A stretch of DNA of 49,324 nt, from contig NZ_SPNT01000017.1 of the NCBI RefSeq assembly GCF_004959855.1, positions 1 through 49,324 on the forward strand, in the 5' to 3' direction. The notes under the pieces were generated by a model, which saw only the letters and a program-made list of their open reading frames with translations, did no database searches and had not been told where the DNA came from. Numbering within the stretch: position 1 is the stretch's first letter; every line of letters starts with the position of its first letter. Both the position numbers and the translations under genes were made by a program. Source of the DNA: Nitratireductor sp. XY-223. Lineage in GTDB: Bacteria; Pseudomonadota; Alphaproteobacteria; Rhizobiales; Rhizobiaceae. Below are positions 1-9,197 of the stretch, one piece after another.

Positions 1-1
1 C

Positions 2-112
2 CGATTCTGGGGCCGGGGCTACTTCTCGACAACCACCGGGGCCATCACAGACGAACTTGTACTTCAGTACCTCGACAATCACCTGCCTGACGCTACCGGC
101 GCCAGCCGGTAG
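2..112 (+). mobile_element. IS200/IS605-family TnpA transposase, C-terminal end (cut by window edge)
   Basis: An open frame enters from the left edge and ends at a TAG. Its first residues read RFWGRGYFSTTTGAITDE, which matches the C-terminal part of the Y1 (HUH) transposases of IS200/IS605 elements, where a conserved WGRGYF-type motif precedes the last helix. Only about 36 residues are visible, so the catalytic HUH and tyrosine are outside the window. The next gene starts 15 bases later, so the right end of the element must lie almost at the start of that gene and may have replaced its upstream region. Confidence 0.7.
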
Positions 113-127
113 TTATTCACTCTTGAT

Positions 128-3100
128 ATGTTCGGTAGCTCGGCCTTGTCCTCCGGGTTCGGCGTCACCGCCTTTGCCGATGACCCGAAGGCGGAAACAG
201 GCGAGAGCGAACCTGCGCCGATGGCGGGATCGCCCACCCGGCCCGCATCCGAAACATCCGCTTATCCGCATGTCGGCGAAGCGCACGAACGCGGCAGCAA
301 CTTCCATCTATCCGGAAGCAGGGCGCTTGCGAAGGGCTGGAAACCCCGCGCCCGCGACAACCTGGACGCCATCGCTCTTGCCGCGGCGATCGCGGCCGAG
401 GACCGGCCCGCGACTTCAGCCGAGCAGGCCCGGCTCATCCGGTTCACCGGCTTCGGTGCGTCCGACCTCGCCAATGCGATCTTCACCCGGCCGGGCGAGG
501 AGGGGTTCCGCAAGGGTTGGGAAGAGCTTGGTGAAGATCTGCAGGCATCCGTGAACGAGGCGGATTACGCCTCGCTTGCCCGCTGCACGCAATATGCCCA
601 TTTCACGCCCGAGTTCATCATCCGGGCGATCTGGACGGGTCTCGAACGGCTCGGCTGGCGCGGCGGCCGCGTCCTCGAACCGGGCATTGGCACCGGGTTG
701 TTTCCCGCCCTGATGCCGGAGGCGCTTCGTGAAGCCGCCTTCGTGACCGGTGTCGAGCTCGATCCGGTCACGGCCCGGATCGCTCGCCTCCTGCAGCCGG
801 TCGCCCGCATCGTCGGAGGCGATTTCGCGCGCACCGACCTGCCGGCGCATTTCGATCTTGCCATCGGCAATCCCCCGTTTTCCGACCGGACCGTGCGGTC
901 CGACCGCGCCTATCGTTCGATGGGCCTGCGGCTGCATGACTATTTCATTGCGCGGTCAATCGGCCTTTTGAAACCCGGCGCGCTCGCCGCCTTCGTCACA
1001 TCGTCGGGCACGATGGACAAGTCGGACGCCACGGCCCGCGAACACATCGCCAAATCCGCCGATCTCGTCGCCGCGATCCGCCTGCCCGAAGGCAGTTTTC
1101 GCGCCGATGCCGGCACGGAGACGCAAGTCGACGTCCTGTTCTTCCGCAAGCGCAAGCCGGGCGAGCCACAGGACGACGCGAGCTGGCTGGACCTTGCGGA
1201 GGTCATCCCCGCCAGCGAAGACAACGAGGCCATCCGTGTCAATCGCTGGTTCGCCGACCACCCCGATCATGTGCTCGGCCGCCACGCGACCAAATCCGGA
1301 CCCTTCGGCGAGACCTATACGTGCCTCTCCGGTGACGGCGATCTCGAAGCCCACCTGGACGATGCCATCCTCTGTCTTCCGGACGCCATCTATGACGGCG
1401 AACCCGATGCGATCAATATCGATCTCGAACCTGGGACGAGCCTGAGCGATGTTGTCAGACCCGAGGATGCGCATGTCCGCGAGGGCAGCTTTGTTTTCGA
1501 CGCCTCGAGAGGCCTCATGCAGGTGCTCGACGGCAAGCCCGCTCCGGTTCCTGTCCGCAAAGGACGGTCGGGCGAAGGGTTTTCGGAGAAGCAGATCAAC
1601 ATCGTCAGGAAGCTGATCCCGGTGCGCGGCGCGGTGCGCGCGGTCCTCAAGGCCCAGGAGACGGATCAGGCATGGCGCGACCTGCAGGTGAAGCTGCGCA
1701 TCGCCTGGTCGCGCTTCGTGCGCGACTTCGGTCCGATCAATCACACCAGGGTGTCGATCACGCAGAACGAGGCGACGGGGGAGACCCGCGAGACGCATCG
1801 CCGCCCGAACCTGCAACCCTTCCTCGACGATCCGGACTGCTGGCTGGTCGCCTCTATCGAGAATTACGACCTCGATACGGACACTGCCAAGCCCGGCCCG
1901 ATCTTCTCCGAACGGGTGATTGCACCGCCATCCGCCCCCGTCATCACCAGTGCCGCCGATGCGCTCGCTGTCGTTCTCAATGAGCGCGGCCATGTCGATC
2001 CCGACCATATCGCCGAGCTGCTGCATGAGGATCGGGCAACGGTTATCGAGGAGCTGGGCAGCGCGATCTATCGCGATCCGGCGGATGGTTCCTGGCAGAC
2101 ATCCGACGCCTATCTCTCCGGTCCCGTGCGCGACAAGCTGGCCGTCGCCGAAGCTGCGGCCGGGCTTGATCCGGCCTACAAGCGCAATGTCGAGGCCTTG
2201 GAGGCGGTTCAGCCGGCCGATCTCAGCCCCTCCGAAATCACCGCGCGCCTCGGCGCGCCGTGGATCCCCGCCTCCGATGTCGTCGACTTCGTCAAGGAGT
2301 CGATGGGAACGGACATCACGATCCGGCACATGCCGGAACTGGCTTCCTGGACAGTCGATGCCCGCATGCTCGCCTATCGCGCCGAAGGCACCTGCGAATG
2401 GGGCACAAAGCGCCGGCATGCGGGCGAGCTGCTCGCCGATGCGCTCAACAGCCGCATCCCGCAGATCTTCGACACGATCAAAGACGGGGACAGCGAACGC
2501 CGGATCCTCAATGTCGTCGACACGGAGGCGGCCAAGGAAAAGCTCACCAGGATCAAGACCGCTTTCCAGACATGGGTCTGGTCGGATTCCGAGCGGACCG
2601 ACCGGCTGGCACGCCTCTATAATGCCACCTTCAACAATATCGCCCCCCGATCCTTCAACGGGGATCATCTGCAACTGCCGGGCGCCTCTGGCGCCTTTGT
2701 TCTTTATGGCCACCAGAAACGGGGCATCTGGCGAATTATCTCGTCGGGCGCGACCTATCTCGCCCACGCCGTCGGCGCCGGCAAGACCATGACGATGGCC
2801 GCCGCCATCATGGAACAGCGCCGGCTGGGCCTGATCTCGAAAGCCATGCTGGTCGTTCCCGGCCATTGCCTGGCGCAGGCCGCCCGCGAGTTCCTCGCGC
2901 TCTATCCGACGGCGCGGATCCTCGTTGCCGACGAGACCAGCTTCACCAAGGACAAGCGCCACCGTTTTCTGTCGCGCGCCGCGACGGCCAATTGGGATGC
3001 GATCATCATCACCCATTCCGCCTTCAGGTTCATCGCCGTCCCTGCCGAATTCGAAAAACAGATGATCGAGGATGAGCTCACGCTCTACGAGGATCTGCTC

Positions 3101-5185
3101 TCCCGGGTCGAGAACGACGACCGGGTGTCGCGCAAGCGGCTGGAGCGGCTGAATGAGGGGTTGAAGGACCGACTGGAGTCGCTGGCGACCGACAAGGACG
3201 ATCTCCTGACGATTTCGGAGATCGGCGTCGACCAGATCCTCGTCGACGAGGCGCAGGCGTTCAGAAAGCTCTCCTTTGCCACCAACATGTCGACGCTCAA
3301 GGGCGTCGATCCGAACGGATCGCAGCGCGCCTGGGACCTCTATGTCAAATCGCGGTTCATCGAGACGAAGAACCCGGGCCGGGCGCTCGTGCTTGCCTCG
3401 GGAACGCCGATCACCAACACGCTTGGCGAGATGTTCTCGGTGCAGCGCTTGCTCGGATTCGAAGCCCTTAAAGAGCGCGGCCTGCACGAATTCGATGCCT
3501 GGGCCTCGACCTTTGGCGATGTGGCGACCGAGCTCGAACTGCAGCCGTCGGGCAAATACAAGCCCGTCTCGCGCTTCGCCACCTTCGTCAACGTTCCGGA
3601 ACTGATCGCCATGTTCCGCTCCTTCGCCGATGTCGTCTTGCCGGAGGAGCTGAAGCAATATGTGAAAATCCCCGCCATTGCGACCGGCAGGCGCCAGATC
3701 GTCACCGCCAAGCCGACTGATGACTTCAAGCTCTATCAGCAGGTGCTCGACGCGCGCATCAAGGCGATCGAGAAACGCGAGGGGCCGGCCCAGCCCGGCG
3801 ACGACATCCTCCTGTCCGTCATCACCGATGGCCGCCATGCCGCGATCGATCTTCGGCTCGTTGATCCCGACAATGACAACGAGCCGGACAACAAGCTGAT
3901 CGAGAACAGCTTCCGCATCTGGCGCGAGACAGCCTCCAACACCTACCAGACCCGGGACGGCAAATCCTTCGATTTGCCGGGCGCGGCGCAGATGACCTTT
4001 TCCGATCTTGGCACGATCGGCGTCGAGAAATCACGCGGCTTTTCCGCCTGTCGCTGGATCCGCGACGAGCTCGTCCGGCTCGGTGTTCCGGCCTCGGAAA
4101 TCGCTTTCATGCAGGACTACAAGAAGGCGCAAGCCAAGCATCGACTGTTTGCCGACGTCAATGCCGGCAGGGTCCGCTTCCTGATCGGCTCGTCCGAGAC
4201 CATGGGCACCGGCGTCAATGCCCAGCTTCGCCTCAAGGCGCTGCATCATCTCGATGTTCCCTGGCTGCCCTCCCGGATCGAACAGCGCGAGGGCCGGATC
4301 GAGCGGCAGGGCAACCAGCATGACGAAATCGATATCTTCGCCTACGCCACCGAGGGCTCGATGGACGCGCAGATGTGGCAGAACAACGAGCGCAAGGCCC
4401 GCTTCATCGCCGCCGCGCTCTGCGGCGACACGTCCGTTCGCCGGTTCGAAGATCTCGGCGAGGGCCAGGCCAACCGGTTCGCCATGGCCAAGGCGATCGC
4501 GTCCGGCGATCAGCGCCTGATGCGGAAGGCTGGCCTCGAAGCCGATATCGCCCGGCTCGAACGCTTGCGCGCGGCGCACCGCGACGGTCTCTTCGCCGTC
4601 CACCGCCAGATCCGCAACGCCGAACGCGATATCGACCATGACACGCGGCGGATCGCCGGGATCGGTCAGGACATCGAGCGCAGGATCCCGACTGCCGGCG
4701 ACGCCTTTGCCATGACAGTCGGCGAACAATCCTTCACCGATCGCAAGCCCGCCGGCCGCGCCCTGATGAAGGAAATCATGACGCTGGTGCATCTGCGGCA
4801 GGAGGACGAGACATCCCTCGCCGCGATCGGCGGCTTCGATCTGGTCTTCTGCGGCCAGCGCTTCGGAAACGACGAATTCCAGTACGATGTCGTGCTCGCA
4901 CGAACCGGCGCGCAGACCGATATCGATCTCGCCCTGACCGTCACGCCGCTCGGCGCGGTCTGGCGCATCGAGCATGTGCTCGCCGGCTTCGACGACGAGC
5001 GGTCGCAGTGCCGGTACCGGTTCGACGACGCCAGGCGCCGGCTGGCCTCCTGCCAGTCCCGCAAGGGCGGGGAATTCGGCTTCGAAGACGAGCTTGCCGA
5101 CAAACGCCGGCAACTCGATGCCATCGAGGCCGATCTGGCGGACGAGGTGCTTAAGGAGGGGAAGAAGGCCATGGAGGCGGCCTGA
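128..5185 (+). CDS. DarB-like N6-adenine methyltransferase / SNF2-type helicase fusion
   Basis: 1685-residue protein with two enzymatic halves. The N-terminal half has a SAM-binding motif (LEPGIGTGLFPAL, about residues 181-193) and an NPPF catalytic motif at residue 248, as in N6-adenine methyltransferases. The second half is a superfamily 2 helicase: Walker A GAGKT with Lys886, a DEAQ box at 1040-1043, an ASGTPITNT motif, and a C-terminal helicase lobe with REGRIERQGN. The tail is charged and coiled-coil-like. Giant methylase-helicase fusions of this kind occur on plasmids and ICEs and in phage P1 (DarB, protection from restriction). By analogy it may protect incoming DNA, but that is inference. 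The start is uncertain: ATG 128 lies just after an IS end, and ATG 221 is an alternative; neither has a strong ribosome-binding site. The coding frame is intact. Confidence 0.85.
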   Translation: MFGSSALSSGFGVTAFADDPKAETGESEPAPMAGSPTRPASETSAYPHVGEAHERGSNFHLSGSRALAKGWKPRARDNLDAIALAAAIAAEDRPATSAEQARLIRFTGFGASDLANAIFTRPGEEGFRKGWEELGEDLQASVNEADYASLARCTQYAHFTPEFIIRAIWTGLERLGWRGGRVLEPGIGTGLFPALMPEALREAAFVTGVELDPVTARIARLLQPVARIVGGDFARTDLPAHFDLAIGNPPFSDRTVRSDRAYRSMGLRLHDYFIARSIGLLKPGALAAFVTSSGTMDKSDATAREHIAKSADLVAAIRLPEGSFRADAGTETQVDVLFFRKRKPGEPQDDASWLDLAEVIPASEDNEAIRVNRWFADHPDHVLGRHATKSGPFGETYTCLSGDGDLEAHLDDAILCLPDAIYDGEPDAINIDLEPGTSLSDVVRPEDAHVREGSFVFDASRGLMQVLDGKPAPVPVRKGRSGEGFSEKQINIVRKLIPVRGAVRAVLKAQETDQAWRDLQVKLRIAWSRFVRDFGPINHTRVSITQNEATGETRETHRRPNLQPFLDDPDCWLVASIENYDLDTDTAKPGPIFSERVIAPPSAPVITSAADALAVVLNERGHVDPDHIAELLHEDRATVIEELGSAIYRDPADGSWQTSDAYLSGPVRDKLAVAEAAAGLDPAYKRNVEALEAVQPADLSPSEITARLGAPWIPASDVVDFVKESMGTDITIRHMPELASWTVDARMLAYRAEGTCEWGTKRRHAGELLADALNSRIPQIFDTIKDGDSERRILNVVDTEAAKEKLTRIKTAFQTWVWSDSERTDRLARLYNATFNNIAPRSFNGDHLQLPGASGAFVLYGHQKRGIWRIISSGATYLAHAVGAGKTMTMAAAIMEQRRLGLISKAMLVVPGHCLAQAAREFLALYPTARILVADETSFTKDKRHRFLSRAATANWDAIIITHSAFRFIAVPAEFEKQMIEDELTLYEDLLSRVENDDRVSRKRLERLNEGLKDRLESLATDKDDLLTISEIGVDQILVDEAQAFRKLSFATNMSTLKGVDPNGSQRAWDLYVKSRFIETKNPGRALVLASGTPITNTLGEMFSVQRLLGFEALKERGLHEFDAWASTFGDVATELELQPSGKYKPVSRFATFVNVPELIAMFRSFADVVLPEELKQYVKIPAIATGRRQIVTAKPTDDFKLYQQVLDARIKAIEKREGPAQPGDDILLSVITDGRHAAIDLRLVDPDNDNEPDNKLIENSFRIWRETASNTYQTRDGKSFDLPGAAQMTFSDLGTIGVEKSRGFSACRWIRDELVRLGVPASEIAFMQDYKKAQAKHRLFADVNAGRVRFLIGSSETMGTGVNAQLRLKALHHLDVPWLPSRIEQREGRIERQGNQHDEIDIFAYATEGSMDAQMWQNNERKARFIAAALCGDTSVRRFEDLGEGQANRFAMAKAIASGDQRLMRKAGLEADIARLERLRAAHRDGLFAVHRQIRNAERDIDHDTRRIAGIGQDIERRIPTAGDAFAMTVGEQSFTDRKPAGRALMKEIMTLVHLRQEDETSLAAIGGFDLVFCGQRFGNDEFQYDVVLARTGAQTDIDLALTVTPLGAVWRIEHVLAGFDDERSQCRYRFDDARRRLASCQSRKGGEFGFEDELADKRRQLDAIEADLADEVLKEGKKAMEAA

Positions 5186-5434
5186 GGAAGGAAAGAGCGG
5201 GAAGGGAACCGGTCGCAGACCGGCCGGGTCCGGTGACGCTCAACCGCCGCCTGCGCCATCCCGGTCCGTCGTCCTTCGCAGGGCTGATAGCCCCGCTCGT
5301 CCCGCCGGGCAGGGACGCTCGGCCGCAGTTGCACCGGCCCGCCCGCTCCGCGGTCCCGGGGAGGTCTTCGAGAAGAAGACGAGAAAGGGAGCCGGCGGCA
5401 TGCCGGGCCCACAATCCCCGAACAGGAGCTTCCC
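5186..5434. other. Intergenic region, methylase-helicase to parB
   Basis: About 250 GC-rich bases with no convincing gene. A short hairpin (CCGGTC / GACCGG, 5209-5214 and 5218-5223, loop GCA) lies soon after the upstream stop but has no T-run, so it is not a clear terminator. The ParB ribosome-binding site AGGAG (5424-5428) is at the right edge. No clear sigma70-like promoter was recognised. Confidence 0.4.
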
Positions 5435-7084
5435 ATGCATATCATCAGGATCGACCCGCGCGCGCTGAAAGACAATCCCGACGACGCCCGCAAGTCCAAA
5501 TCCACGCCGCAGGGCGATGCGCTGCTGGCCGCGACCATCAAAGCCGTCGGCATCATCCAGCCGCCCGTCGTCTCCCCCGAGGCCGATGGCGGCAACGGCT
5601 TCATCATACAGGCCGGCCATCGCCGCGCGAGGGGCGCGATCGCGGCCGAGCTCGAGGAGATCGAGGTCATCGTGACCGATCCCGCCGACGATGGCGGCGC
5701 CATGCGCTCCATGGTCGAGAACATCGCCCGCGAACCGCTGAATCCCGTCGACCAGTGGCGGGCCATCGAGCGACTTGTTGCGCTCGGCTGGACCGAGGAA
5801 GGCATCGCCGCGGCGCTGTCGCTGTCGGTGCGCCAGATCAGGAAGCTGCGGCTGCTCGCCAACGTGCTGCCCGCCATGCTGGACCGGATGGCGAAGGGCG
5901 ACATGCCGGACGAGCGGCAGCTCCGGACCATCGCCGCGGCTTCGATTGCCGAGCAGAGGCAAGTCTGGAAGGCGCACAAGCCCAAGAGGAACGAAACGAC
6001 CTCGTGGTGGTCGGTCGCCAACGGCCTCTCCAAGACCCGCATGTATGCGCGCGACGCCAGCTTCGACGACGAGCTGGCACAGGCCTACGGCATCGCCTGG
6101 GTCGAGGACCTCTTCGCGCCCGCCGATGAGGACAGCCGCTATACCACCGATGTCGAGGCTTTCCTCGGCGCCCAGCAGGAGTGGATGACCGACAACCTGC
6201 CGAAGAACGGCATGATTACCGAGCTCAACGGATGGAACGGCCCCGAACTGCCCAAAAAGGCCGAACGCGTCTACGGCAAGCCGAAAAAGTCGGATTGCAC
6301 GGCGATGTATCTCGACCGCGAGGGCAAGGTGCAGTCGGTCGTCTACCGGTTGCCGGAGCCGCGGGCGGCCAAGGGCAATGCGGGGGACGGCGGCGCCGTC
6401 GCGCCGGCGCAGCGCCCCGACGTTACCCGGAAGGGCCAGGACATGATCGGCGATTTCCGCACCGACGCGCTGCACGAAGCGCTTCAACGCGCGCCGATCG
6501 AGGACGACACGCTGATGGCGCTGCTCGTCATCGCCTTTGCCGGTCAGAACGTTCGCGTCGATTCCGGTTCGTTCCGCAGCCAGATCGCGCCCCATGCCGT
6601 CAACCTGGTCGACGAGACCGGTAATCTCGCGTTCGACAAGGACACGCTGCGCATCGCGGTCCGCTCGGTGCTGATCGAGGTGCTGTCGTGCCGCCGCAAC
6701 ATGTCGAACAGCGGCATCGTATCGTGGATCGCCGGCGCGGTTCTTGGAGCCGACGGCTTCCTGCCCAATATGGGAACGGAGGATTTTCTTCTGTGCCTGT
6801 CCCGGCAGGCCCTCGAGGCCGCGTGCGCGGACACGTCGGTGCTCCCACGCAACAAGGTCCGCGAGACCCGCGCCGCGCTTGTCGAACATTTCCAGGAGGA
6901 ACGCTTCGTTCACGGGTCGGCGCTGTTCGCGCCCGAAGCGAACGAACTCGCCGACTGGAAGGCCCATAACGAGATCGTCGAGGACGAGGACGCCGGGGAT
7001 GCCGACGGCTCCGTCGACGAACCGGACGAGGGCGACATCGAACCGGATGCTGTCTCCGAAGGTTTCCGTGAAGCCGCCGAATAG
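5435..7084 (+). CDS. ParB/RepB-family nuclease-domain protein
   Basis: 549 residues. The N-terminal ParB/sulfiredoxin-like domain (about 1-110) has the GHRR motif at 61-64 and a following ENIAREPLNP segment, the nucleotide-binding signature of the family. A helix-turn-helix stretch (about 125-150, SLSVRQIRKLRLLANV) and a long variable C-terminal domain follow, ending in an acidic tail. Such ParB-like proteins without a neighbouring ParA are common in the maintenance block of alphaproteobacterial ICEs and plasmids, next to giant methylase-helicases. The role may be DNA binding or regulation rather than classical partition. AGGAG sits 6 bases before the ATG. A C-terminal fragment of a paralogue is present at about 37.1-37.3 kb. 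Confidence 0.88.
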   Translation: MHIIRIDPRALKDNPDDARKSKSTPQGDALLAATIKAVGIIQPPVVSPEADGGNGFIIQAGHRRARGAIAAELEEIEVIVTDPADDGGAMRSMVENIAREPLNPVDQWRAIERLVALGWTEEGIAAALSLSVRQIRKLRLLANVLPAMLDRMAKGDMPDERQLRTIAAASIAEQRQVWKAHKPKRNETTSWWSVANGLSKTRMYARDASFDDELAQAYGIAWVEDLFAPADEDSRYTTDVEAFLGAQQEWMTDNLPKNGMITELNGWNGPELPKKAERVYGKPKKSDCTAMYLDREGKVQSVVYRLPEPRAAKGNAGDGGAVAPAQRPDVTRKGQDMIGDFRTDALHEALQRAPIEDDTLMALLVIAFAGQNVRVDSGSFRSQIAPHAVNLVDETGNLAFDKDTLRIAVRSVLIEVLSCRRNMSNSGIVSWIAGAVLGADGFLPNMGTEDFLLCLSRQALEAACADTSVLPRNKVRETRAALVEHFQEERFVHGSALFAPEANELADWKAHNEIVEDEDAGDADGSVDEPDEGDIEPDAVSEGFREAAE

Positions 7085-7170
7085 CGGTCTTCTTCCTTCC
7101 GAACGCACGTCACGCCGCCGGCACCGTCCGGCGGCGGGTCCGTTTCCACTCTTTGAACAAGGAGCACACC

Positions 7171-7545
7171 ATGTCCGCCAAGCTCATTTTCGACCATGCG
7201 CCGATCGGTGCGATCATCGCCTATTCGGACGGCACGCCGCGCCCGCCGGAGCGCCGCCGCAGGAAACTTGCCGACTGGAAAAGCCGTAACGGGGCCGGCC
7301 GGCTGATTTGCAAGCGCGCGGCTGTCGAGCGGGGCGCTCATACGATCCCCGCTTCCTTCACCGTGCGCGAGCTGCCAAAACCCGGGTCGGTCGTCGTCAT
7401 GAGCCGGCCGGGCGACCTCGGGGAGCTGGTCCATCTCGCCGCAAACCGCAGCGAGGCGGAAGACCGGCTCACCCGGCACGGCTATCCCGAAGCCGAGCTG
7501 CAGGAGGTCACGGTGCCGGGGCCGGATGCCGGGAGGGCGGCGTGA
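7171..7545 (+). CDS. Conserved small plasmid protein, function unknown
   Basis: 124 residues beginning MSAKLIFDHAPIGAI. I do not recognise a domain. The start ATG 7171 is chosen because AAGGAG (7159-7164) lies 6 bases upstream; a TTG at 7153 would extend it by six residues but overlaps the ribosome-binding site. The N-terminal half has a basic segment (PPERRRRKLADWKSRNG). The middle (SVVVMSRPGDLGELVHL) is beta-alpha-like. It follows parB by 86 bases, and its stop overlaps the start of the next frame (GTGA), so the two are probably translationally coupled. Confidence 0.6.
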   Translation: MSAKLIFDHAPIGAIIAYSDGTPRPPERRRRKLADWKSRNGAGRLICKRAAVERGAHTIPASFTVRELPKPGSVVVMSRPGDLGELVHLAANRSEAEDRLTRHGYPEAELQEVTVPGPDAGRAA

Positions 7546-7889
7546 GTGTTCCCGGGGGAACAAACCTGCTCTCTCGGATCGAAGCGGCGCACCGGCAAAC
7601 GAGGGCGCATCTTGAACGGATCGAACGCCAGATATCGGCCAGGGCGGAACGCATGACCACGACAGCCAAGGCGAAGGCCCGAAGACATCCCGGTAGGGAA
7701 CCGCGCTGGACACGGTCGGATGAAGCCATGTTCAGGGCCTGCATCGACTAGCTGAGCTTCGAGCGGCGCGGAGAAATCGATGCCTTCAGTTGTAAGCTCA
7801 CCCGGCAGGAGCATGCGATCACGGTCGTCAGGGCAAAGACCATCAGCAACGGGCCGACCAGCAAAGCGGATGCGCAAGCCGTATTGTGA
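7542..7889 (+). pseudogene. Small plasmid gene interrupted by an in-frame TAG (codon 70)
   Basis: A GTG start at 7542 overlaps the previous stop, with GGAGG just upstream. The frame reads a basic, helical protein to a TAG at 7749-7751, then continues in the same frame (LSFERRGEIDAFSCKLT...) for 45 more sense codons to a TGA at 7887-7889. Codon use and composition after the TAG look like coding sequence, and the region downstream has no other gene. I infer a nonsense mutation (for example from CAG, GAG or AAG) in a roughly 115-residue protein. The short 69-residue product may still be made. Function unknown. Confidence 0.55.
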
Positions 7890-8246
7890 CGGCAGGAGCA
7901 AGTGCGGCGGGCCACGGTCATTTCCTTCACGTTGGTCGCCGGTGGAATGCCACCCCTGCAGGACTCCCTTCGGTTCTGGTCGCGGTCGTAAACCGGCGGC
8001 CGGAGCCTTCAAGGCCGCTGACGCGCCGCGATGCGGCCGCACGCACCATCCTCGCCAAACCGGTTCCGCGGAACTGCGCAAGGGCTTGACAAGCCCTGCT
8101 GGCCCGCAGGACAGGTTCGCTCGTCTCGGTCCGTGCGGACCCTGAAGCCCCCGTCTTTCCGCCGGTTTCGTTTGCCCGCGCCCGAAGGGAGGGCCGGCAG
8201 GGGCCGGCTCGAGCCTTCGGTCAAATCGTGAAGGAAAGGACCTCAC
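7890..8246. other. Long GC-rich intergenic / leader region
   Basis: About 350 bases with no ORF I can support; overlapping minus-strand frames are shadows. Several short inverted repeats occur (for example around GGGCCGGCAGGGGCCGGC near 8190-8208). The ribosome-binding site of the next gene (AAGGAAAGGA) is at the end. It could be an mRNA leader or hold a small RNA, but I see no recognised motif. Confidence 0.35.
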
Positions 8247-8834
8247 ATGACCAGCAACGCTCGCCCCTCCCGTCAATCCGGCAAGATCGTCCAGCTCCGC
8301 AAAGGCGCTTCCCTCGAAATGGTCCGGCTCGCCTGCCCTGACAGCGCCCAGGCCTCCCTCATCTCCGAAAGTTTCGGTCTTCCCGTCATCGACAGCGACG
8401 GCATCCGCGATCTCCACCACAAGATCATCGTCGACACGGCCGAATACCTGAACGACGGCCTCGGCGACCGTGCCATGCAGATCCATCTGCAGCGAATCGT
8501 CGGCTCCTATGTCGGCTCTGCCCACGGTGCCGGCCAGTTCTATTCCCGGGCGGTCTCCGAAGCGCGAGACGCGACCGCGAAGTCGGCCAATGACACCCGC
8601 GACGAGGATCTCGACGGTCCGGTCGGGTTCGACAGCAATGCCCAACGCAAGCGCGAGTTCGCGGCCGATATGGGCATTCAGGCCCATGCGCTCCGCTGCG
8701 CGGCCGAGGGCGTCGTGACCGCCTACGAAGAAGTCGTCGGCGAAGCCTGGAAGCCCTTCGAACGGCAGGTCGAGAACCCCGGCCAGACCGTCGACCGCAA
8801 GGCGGCCGAACTGCAGATGGCGGCTCTCGGATGA
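8247..8834 (+). CDS. Conserved hypothetical plasmid protein
   Basis: 195 residues, soluble, mostly helical, beginning MTSNARPSRQSGKIVQL. I do not recognise a named domain. The start is supported by AAGGAAAGGA just upstream and by the abrupt end of coding character before it. It sits between the parB block and a toxin-antitoxin pair and is followed 7 bases after its stop by a strong intrinsic terminator, so it ends a transcription unit. The position in the maintenance region suggests a plasmid or ICE housekeeping role, but this is only inferred. Confidence 0.65.
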   Translation: MTSNARPSRQSGKIVQLRKGASLEMVRLACPDSAQASLISESFGLPVIDSDGIRDLHHKIIVDTAEYLNDGLGDRAMQIHLQRIVGSYVGSAHGAGQFYSRAVSEARDATAKSANDTRDEDLDGPVGFDSNAQRKREFAADMGIQAHALRCAAEGVVTAYEEVVGEAWKPFERQVENPGQTVDRKAAELQMAALG

Positions 8835-8841
8835 GCCGCTC

Positions 8842-8869
8842 GGGCGGAGCTTCGGCTCCGCCCTTTTCT
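8842..8869 (+). terminator. Rho-independent terminator
   Basis: A perfect 9-bp stem (GGGCGGAGC / GCTCCGCCC) closes a TTCG tetraloop and is followed directly by TTTTCT. This is a textbook intrinsic terminator just after the stop of the 8247-8834 gene. The stable UUCG loop is clear in the sequence. Confidence 0.93.
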
Positions 8870-8890
8870 ATGACGCTCCGGAGGTCAGAA

Positions 8891-8923
8891 TTGACAATTC
8901 AACGTAAAATACCTACTTTACGT
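8891..8923 (+). promoter_or_regulatory. Promoter with palindromic operator for the Phd/PemK-like TA operon
   Basis: TTGACA at 8891-8896 is a consensus -35 box; 17 bases later TACTTT (8914-8919) can act as -10. An inverted repeat ACGTAAA (8902-8908) / TTTACGT (8917-8923) covers the spacer and -10 box, and ACGTAAAAT also occurs as a direct repeat. This arrangement suits autorepression by the antitoxin encoded 20 bases downstream. The motif and spacing are seen; repression is inferred from the family. Confidence 0.75.
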
Positions 8924-8942
8924 AAAATGATGGAGCCTTGCG

Positions 8943-9197
8943 ATGAAACAGTACACTTTTTCTGACATGAACCGCTCCTCGGGCGAAATCCTCGAGGCGG
9001 CAATGATCGAACCGGTCGTCCTCACCAAGCACGGCAAGGAGAAGCTTTTTGTTCTGTCCGCCCGCGATTATCACCGCATGCGCGGCGACCCGAGCCCGAC
9101 CAAGTCCTATTCTCTGCATGATGCCCCGGACGATGTCCATGCGGAGTTGATGTCCGGCATCGACGCCATTGTCGAACCTGCCAAAGAAGATGCTTGA
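8943..9197 (+). CDS. Phd/YefM-like antitoxin
   Basis: 84 residues. The N-terminal half (TFSDMNRSSGEILEAAMIEPVVLTKHGKEKLFVLS) follows the Phd/YefM DNA-binding fold, with the typical 'hGxxxhVhhs' strand. The C-terminal part would bind and neutralise the toxin. GGAG (8932-8935) precedes the ATG by 7 bases. The last codons overlap the toxin start (ATG at 9190), a usual arrangement for translational coupling. The operator upstream fits autoregulation. Confidence 0.82.
   Translation: MKQYTFSDMNRSSGEILEAAMIEPVVLTKHGKEKLFVLSARDYHRMRGDPSPTKSYSLHDAPDDVHAELMSGIDAIVEPAKEDA

Noticed and set aside
956-3838. 960-codon open frame on the minus strand
   Set aside because: It lies antisense to the methylase-helicase, whose motifs are clear; the composition reflects GC-rich codon bias, not a gene.
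5209-5223. Terminator after the methylase-helicase gene
   Set aside because: A 6-bp stem without a T-run; not convincing.
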